DNA from: Heracleum sosnowskyi
Lineage: Eukaryota; Streptophyta; Magnoliopsida; Apiales; Apiaceae
Assembly: GCA_030848705.1 (NCBI GenBank)
Contig: CM061243.1
Span: forward strand, 118,816,674 to 118,880,673
Direction: 5' to 3'
Length of the DNA stretch: 64,000 nt
Every line of letters starts with the position of its first letter. Position 1 is the first letter of the stretch. Shown piece by piece: positions 58,082 to 64,000 of the stretch. The translations under genes and the position numbers were made by a program. Below the pieces are notes generated by a model that saw nothing but the letters and a program-made list of their open reading frames with translations, made no database searches and was not told the origin of the DNA.

Positions 58082-59044
58082 ATGTGAAATGTGTTGTGTG
58101 TATTTGTTGCGTTTGTGTGTATTGTTTCTCTATTTGTTTTGCAGTTTGGAAGGTGCTAAGTGGATATTCTTGTGGGCTTGGTTTGGGCTATTAAGTGTTA
58201 AAGTTATCGATTAAAGTAACGGGCTTCAACTGTATAGCCCGTCTTTAGATTTTCTTCTTGGGCTTCTGGGCTTATGACCTTAACAGCTTCGGAACAAACT
58301 TTAGATTAGGCCTTTCATTTTCCCTCGGCCTCAAAACTTCTCAGTTCTCAGTACAATTTATGAATTTAAAAAGCATAGGAACTTTTATCAATAATAATAA
58401 AAAAAAATTATTATTTTTCGTCTCATTTTACTTGTGACTATTAACACTCTTATTTTTTTTACAACAAAGTATCTATATTCAATCTCACATAATACGTGAT
58501 ATGTTAAATTTTTTGGTATATGTTACGGAATACAAAAATGATAGAGGTACAAAAATTGATTTCAAAAATGTTACTTGGCACGTTCTGATTTGTGATTAAT
58601 AAAATTAAATAAAAGCGGATCTCTTTCATTCAAATTAATAAGATCAATTAAAATATTTTATGTTACCATTTCGGACACGACACGTTATTTTAGCAGAAAA
58701 TAGAAAATTGTGAAAAGGTAACTGTGTTTAACAGTAACATAAATATGAAAGGGACAGCAATAGTAGGAATTAGGACCATCTGAGCAGCACGTGGCAGTTA
58801 AGGCAAGCACACGTGTGCTTCTTGAGTTGTCTTAAATCACATTGATACATATACCAAGTGAAAACGAAGCAAGTAGGTCCACACCCATGTTCCCGCGAAC
58901 TCTTCCTTCACCTTTCGTTTTTCCTACCTTAATCTCTCCTCGTCTTAATAAGCAGCATTGTCTGAGCGTAAGTGGTAAATCTATCTGCATAAATAATATT
59001 TCTTCCTTAATGTTAACAGGAGAATTTGGTTAACAGTATTTTGA
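58082..59044 (-). promoter_or_regulatory. F-box gene upstream region
   Basis: TGGGCTT-type (site II-like) motifs cluster at 58173-58190, 58220-58245 and 58259-58271, within 200 bp of the start codon; such motifs are common in promoters of housekeeping plant genes. G-box-like CACGTG occurs near 58788, and ACACGTGT near 58810. The stretch 58380-58700 is AT-rich with no gene. Confidence 0.45.
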
Positions 59045-59049
59045 AAGTT

Positions 59050-60068
59050 TGTTGGATTAATGGAGCAAAATACGGTAATTTTCTGAAAAACGCGAAAAAC
59101 ACGGGACGAAAGTTTAATAAATTTTGTAGTTGATCTTGTTGGTTGATTCGAAGAATGCCAGAGAAAAAATGTTTATTCTTTCTTGCATCAAACTGTCGAA
59201 TTTTCCTAAACAAGAGGCCTATGTACCCTTTTATAGGAGTTCAAGCTACACGTAGTTCATGGTCAACAAGTTACCTACACGAGCTAAGATTTTGTATGAT
59301 CCATTAAGGCCCAAGTCATGACGACTGTGGAGACCGTGAGTAAGCCCATTAATGACCATTGCCCAAGCATATGTAGCTGTGAGAGACTGTCATGGAGTTA
59401 TGGTAAAGTAATTTTTATGATGATGAGAGATCCCGTATGGACCTCGCATGCGACCCCTTAGAGTCTGGTCATGCGATGCAAGCCCAATGATAGTGCATGC
59501 GGTTGCTGATAGCCTAACCATGCATTATAATGATGCCTACCTATGCGATCCCTTGAGACTTGGTCATAGGCCTTTAAATTGTAAAGAGATCCTGGTAAAG
59601 AGGTCTAGAGATGTGACCCTGGCGAATCTCGCACGCGACCCCTTAGGGACTGGTCGTGCGACGCAATCCCGGGCGGGATAACGGATGCGATCCCGGGCGG
59701 GATAGAGGATGCGATCCTTATAGGCCTAGTCATGCGCCTTCTTTCCTTGATGTCAAGAGATTCTATGTAGAGATACAGTGATATGAAGATGAGACCCCAA
59801 TCATGAGATCACTTGTCATTTATCATTGGCATGAGAGGCCGTCTTGCGTATGAGCATCAGGTCATATCGAGGAGACCCTTAGGATGAGATAGTGTCTTCA
59901 AGAGATCCATCTTCAAACCATATTATGAGATAGAGGTGAGGCGGTCCCTAGATTAGGAGCCTCATATCTTGTTGAAATGTCTTCAATATTTAAGCCCATT
60001 AAAAGAGGTGGACCCCTGATGTACTTCATTGGGCATGTTTAGGACCCGTGCCAAATTTGGACATAACA
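59050..60068 (-). repeat. 3' LTR of a minus-strand gypsy-type retrotransposon
   Basis: On minus it starts TGTTATGTCCAAATTTGG (60068) and ends AATCCAACA (59050). A TATA box (CTATAAAAGGG on minus) is near 59237-59227, about 180 bp before the end. A polypurine tract CAGGGGGTAGT (60079-60069) directly precedes it, so the internal part lies to the right. The LTR is 1,019 bp. It has internal degenerate repeats with ATGCGATCC and GGTCATGCG between 59440 and 59740. The candidate target duplication AAGTT (59045-59049) has no partner in the window. Confidence 0.75.
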
Positions 60069-61404
60069 ACTACCCCCTGATTCCATGTTACCATTATGAA
60101 GGCAATGTGGAATCAAGTAAAGTGGTGTCTTCCAATTGACGTGAAACTAAGTATATGTAAGTGATGTTGACCTCGAAGGGTCCTTCTAAGCGTAATACAA
60201 TTCGGCAGCAACTATGTAGTCAAAAGTTGTTATGATTATATCTTATGTACCGCTGACATGTGAGCTCATGCTCCCAACTATCTCTTCAAGTCTTCTTAAA
60301 TTATGATGAGAGGAGGTCTCTTGTTGATATGATGAGAGGAGGTATCTTGTTGATATGATGAGAGGATGACTCTTCTTTTTCTAGGCCTTTTTTTTTTAAA
60401 TGAGGTCATAGATTTCCCTCATGTTCAGATAGGGTCCTCATAGGATTAGTTTCCTAGTTCTTGTCGACCTCGCATCGAGTATGATATCCCTAGCCTCACG
60501 GCTCATTATGTTGGCATAATGGCATAGCATCATTTGTGTTGCTCTTGCAGGATTCGCGTTGTCATGCGCTATTATTTTTATACTTTTTTTTAAATAAAAA
60601 TCTTGAATTTTTCTAAGTGCTTTGGGATAGCTGATTGAGCTTCCATATGATCTCCATTGTTGATAGATTGACTTGTGAATATATATTGAGATAGCTCCAC
60701 ATTCTATTGATTTACGGACTGACCCATCATCGTCAGTGAGGCCAAAAGGTCTCACATTGCAAGATGTAGAGTTTGCGGCCTCGCAGCGCCAGACGCTGGC
60801 TTTGTCCTACAACTTTTTAAATGTCCGTTTGTAATGTAAAGATTTGAAGTGTTCCCGTTAGAATCCCACTTGGCCCCTTCAACGCTATCTCGGGACATTT
60901 GTACTCTTCAACGCTATCCCGGAGCACTTGGCCTCATCAACGCTATCTCGGGGCACTTGGCCTCATCAAGCTATCCTAAGGCACTTGACCTCATCAACGC
61001 TATGCCGGAGCACCTAGCTTCATCAATCAATCCCAAGACACTTCTATCCCGGAACACCTAGCTTCATCAAGCGATCCCAAGATACTTGGCCTCATGAACG
61101 CTATCCCGGGGCACTTGGTCTCATCAATGCTATCCCAAGGAACTTGGAGGCATAAACGCTACCTCGGGCTACTTGGAGTCATCAACGCTATCCCAGGTTA
61201 CTTTATGTTGTGCCTGTAGTAGGATTGCTAAGGAGGTCAATAAGAATGTAGATGTTGATGCTGGTGTCTCTTTGGGGTCGCATAAAACTTCTTAGAGGGC
61301 CTCACATTAAATACACTGTCCACAAGCCTCGCGATTCATGATGCTGGTCTATGGGCCTCGCACCGCATCTGCTGGCATAAGGGATTCAATTTGCATGAGA
61401 GTAG
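60069..61404 (-). mobile_element. Internal 3' remnant of the gypsy-type element
   Basis: Sequence between the polypurine tract and the next retrotransposon. No gag or pol remains. It includes a 26-bp repeat (GATGAGAGGAGGT core, 2.5 copies, 60305-60370) and a longer tandem array at 60868-61205. The element is cut at 61404 by the copia LTR. Confidence 0.6.
60868..61205 (-). repeat. 28-29 bp tandem array, about 11 copies
   Basis: A unit with CACTTGGCCTCATCAACGC followed by TATCCCGGG recurs; AACGCTAT falls at 60881, 60910, 60939 and 60996, and in altered form between and after these. It lies upstream of a polypurine tract in the element's orientation, the same position as the minisatellite in the Tat element. 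Confidence 0.85.
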
Positions 61405-62550
61405 TGTTGGGTTTTATACTAAACTATTCATTAGTAGTATATAAACATTGTCCATTTTATTGAGAATCTTGATTGCATATTTTTACATTGTCTGTTTATT
61501 ATATATTGTGGATAATTTAGTATCAAATGGGATAACAGAAGATTAAATTATCAGTGTCTATATATAATATAAAGGGTTCACAGTTTAAGTGGAATTAGAC
61601 AAACCACTGGAATAACTGAAGTATTATTTGAGAATAGTTTATCTTGACTATTAAATAATACTTGTATACTTTGTGTATATTGAATAGGATCGAAATATTA
61701 GAATTGTTCTTCTATTCTGACAATAAAGAAGAACTAAGATTCTATGATATTATTAATGCTTAGGTTCTCAATCCAAGTGTAGTGATTGACACTTGTATGC
61801 AATGCACATGCTTTGATTCATATGTGATGTAATTAATTGTTAATTACAATATTATGTATTGAGCAATGACATTGCATGCAGAGTGGGATATTAATTACAT
61901 AAGGAAACCATGTCCTGATAATATTCGGGTTGATGATGTCCTCTTGAAAGCTCATAAAGATAATTATGCTTTAGTCCTGCAGGCAGATTTGTTCTTGCAT
62001 AATTATAAGGTTGAGTGGATGATCAAGGATAAAAAGATATTAATTAAATTAATTATCAGAAATTAATTTAATTAATGGACATACGATATCTTAAACATGG
62101 GGAATTTAATAAGCAAATAATATAGGAGCCGAATTTAATAATAAAATAATTACGGTATTAGGAAAGGTAGTGCAAATATTAATTCGTTAGTGGATAGAAT
62201 TAATATTTAATGACATTGGGCTTGATCCAGAATGTCATTGGGAGACCCGACCTAATTGTCCATGATCCCTACTGGAGCCTATATATATTCTTGTTCTCCT
62301 AAAGCTGAAAACGTTTTTTCATAATTCGAGATTAAAACCTAGGGCAGCCGCAAGGAGCTAGGGTTTTGGGATTTCGAGGCTTTAAGGAGAGGAAACTTTG
62401 GGAGATCGAAGGCCACACTTCGCTCAAAGGGAATCAAGGAATTCAGTAGAAGACGTGGATCAGAATCGTAGCGTTTAAGGTAAAGTTTTCTTTTCGAACT
62501 CATAATTAATCATATAATAAAACGCAGAATAGTAATCATACGTTCCAACA
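61405..62550 (+). repeat. 5' LTR of a copia-type retrotransposon
   Basis: Begins TGTTGGGTTTTATAC and ends CGTTCCAACA, so the termini form a 6-bp inverted repeat (TGTTGG/CCAACA). It is 1,146 bp. A TATA-like CCTATATATATTC lies near 62278-62290. TGGCATTAGAGCC at 62553, two bases after the LTR, is a near match to the initiator tRNA-Met binding site. The left target duplication would be AGTAG (61400-61404); the partner is beyond the window. Confidence 0.85.
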
Positions 62551-62710
62551 ATTGGCATTAGAGCCTGGTTATGCAGTTCTGCGTTTTATGATATGATGTC
62601 CATGTCGTAATTATATATGCATGTATATGGTGGTTGCTTGTATTGATTCTGTGATGCAGGTTGTAATCCACTATTATGGTCATGTTTTATTTGATTATGT
62701 GATTGGATCC

Positions 62711-62805
62711 CACGTGGTTTATCGTGGATGTTTGATTGTTGTAAATCACGTGGTTTATCGTGAATGTTTGATTGTTGTAAATCACGAGGGTTTATCGTGA
62801 TAGTT
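62711..62805 (+). repeat. 36-bp tandem repeat, 2.6 copies
   Basis: CACGTGGTTTATCGTG starts at 62711 and 62747, and as CACGAGGGTTTATCGTG at 62783, each 36 bp apart. The unit could form a small hairpin (CACG/CGTG) in the leader RNA. Confidence 0.85.
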
Positions 62806-63520
62806 AAGATTATGATCAGATGTATGTAATAGAATAGGTTTGTTTTGCTGTATTATGCTGTATGTAATCGTTTAAACATCGGAGATACGAGAAACAGAGT
62901 TCTTCCGCTGCGCCATACTGTTTTCGTGGGAGCTTCGCTGTTTTGGCTGCAGATTTTGCATACGATGTCCGATTTGGGCGAATAAGAACTTTTCGGAAAC
63001 GGCAGAACGAGACGAACAGAAGGAACAGGCTCTTGAAGATTTCGACCCATTCTGACGCTGTTTAAGCCTTCAAACAGGCTTCTGAAGATTTCGGGAAATT
63101 TTCAACGAAAGAATTCGAAGCTAATTTTCTGGGGCAATAATAGTGGATGTGTTTTATTATGTTTTACATAATTTCTGCTATTTATTTTAATTATTGCAAT
63201 TTTATATGCCTTACGTGATTATCATGCCATGCAATACTAACCTTAGTATGCTAGAACGACATGGACATAGGGTTATATGCTATGCTTTAATTATGTTGAT
63301 CATCATGCCATGTTCTTCTATGTTATGTGTTCTTTGTCTTGTTATTATGATAACATGTGGACCTCGAAGAATTAACATAGGACGATGCATGTAGATATAA
63401 AAAAATCCTCAAAGTAAAATACTAAGTGGGAGAGGGAATTAATTTGATATTGATCCCATGGTCATCCATTATTGGTTGTATGTAATTTAACACTAGGACG
63501 ATTATGAATTGGATATATGT

Positions 63521-63942
63521 CACCCATCGTGGCGTATGATTTATGACGTCTGGGTAGTGTTAAGGATATTACTAGGACAATCTTCTTAAGTTAATCACGA
63601 ATATTGAAAGGTAAGCTCACCCCATCGTGACATACCAAGTTTCATAGAATTCGAGAAAAAAGTTGGACATTCCTTGATTGATGTTGATAATGGATATTTC
63701 TGTCTAGGGGTTGTGTTCTTAAGCGAGTCCGTCTATGACTTCACCGAAAACATCTGGGATTTATCCATTGATACATCGAACGGATGGGTCTGACTAAAGG
63801 CAACTTAAGATCTAAATAATGGTATACACTTAGCTATGAAAGATAATATATAGTCCACCCTAACGTGGCGTATTATTTAGTAGTAGGACCGAAGTAATAT
63901 TTAAATTTAAATGGTATATATGTCACCCATCATGACGTACCA
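63521..63942 (+). repeat. Dispersed 19-20 bp leader motif, four copies
   Basis: CACCCATCGTGGCGTATGAT at 63521, CACCCCATCGTGACATACCA at 63618, CACCCTAACGTGGCGTATTA at 63856 and CACCCATCATGACGTACCA at 63924. ACTAGGAC-type words lie between them (63491, 63570, and diverged at 63882). Spacing alternates between short and long. Confidence 0.75.
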
Positions 63943-64000
63943 GATATTTATGGAATTTAAATATTAGTGCATTAATTTTAATTAATTGTTAGAGGAAACA

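Larger units (their letters stand above)
62551..64000 (+). mobile_element. Leader of the copia-type element, runs off the right edge
   Basis: At least 1.45 kb after the primer-binding site has no gag. It contains two repeat sets: a 36-bp repeat at 62711-62805 and a dispersed 19-20 bp motif at 63521-63942. Gag and pol are presumably further right. Small open frames (62853-63050 minus, 63194-63394 plus) have no recognisable protein. Confidence 0.65.

Noticed and set aside
60868..61205. Regular 28-29 bp repeats resembling a CRISPR array
   Set aside because: The units are contiguous without unique spacers, and the context is a plant retroelement.

Overview
The window is nuclear DNA of a flowering plant, most likely a eudicot. 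The evidence is plant-type spliced genes (a two-LIM-domain WLIM1 protein and an F-box protein), a nuclear tRNA-Pro(UGG) gene, and plant lineages of LTR retrotransposons, Helitrons and MITEs in an AT-rich background. I cannot name the species from the sequence alone. Roughly 80 percent of the window is transposable-element DNA. There are only three host genes: tRNA-Pro (7329-7400, minus), WLIM1 (51707-53573, plus) and an F-box gene (54920-58081, minus, convergent with WLIM1).

1-12216: the 5' part of a Helitron that runs off the left edge, a probable solo LTR carrying 74-bp tandem repeats (1164-2444), decayed Helitrons, the tRNA gene, a small Helitron (7754-8353), a Mutator-type MITE with a 10-bp target duplication (8960-9333), and an unidentified degenerate stretch (about 10169-11937).

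12217-23477: a Helitron cluster. Elements A, B and C belong to one family on the minus strand. Each carries a decayed, intron-containing replication protein A (RPA70-like) gene and a minisatellite of variable length. C sits inside B, four bases from B's 5' terminus. D is a related composite that contains a plus-strand Helitron, F.

23478-51152: a nest several layers deep. Helitron E, inserted near the 5' end of D, contains a Tat-lineage Ty3/gypsy element (25517-49063, minus; target duplication AGTAT). That element contains a SIRE-type Ty1/copia element (28284-41302, plus; target duplication CCAAT). LTR differences counted by eye, about 9 in 548 bp for Tat and about 8 in 996 bp for copia, agree with the nesting order. 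The copia element lies in an intron of the Tat antisense gene, whose exons flank it on both sides. Tat pol is open but gag has two frameshifts. Copia gag and pol are open in different frames, and its third ORF has two in-frame stops. A further Helitron, G (49484-51130), completes the nest about 0.6 kb upstream of the WLIM1 start codon.

58082-64000: the F-box promoter, then the 3' LTR of a minus-strand gypsy-type element (59050-60068) with its polypurine tract and tandem repeats, then the 5' LTR (61405-62550) and long repeat-containing leader of a copia element that continues past the right edge.

The observations most worth checking are: a short RTCAACG motif found about 35 times on both strands throughout the SIRE element, independent of reading frame; repeated Helitron-into-Helitron insertion at the terminal AT; RPA-gene-bearing Helitrons that differ in splice-donor state; and a tandem duplication in the F-box intron that created a second, premature splice acceptor.
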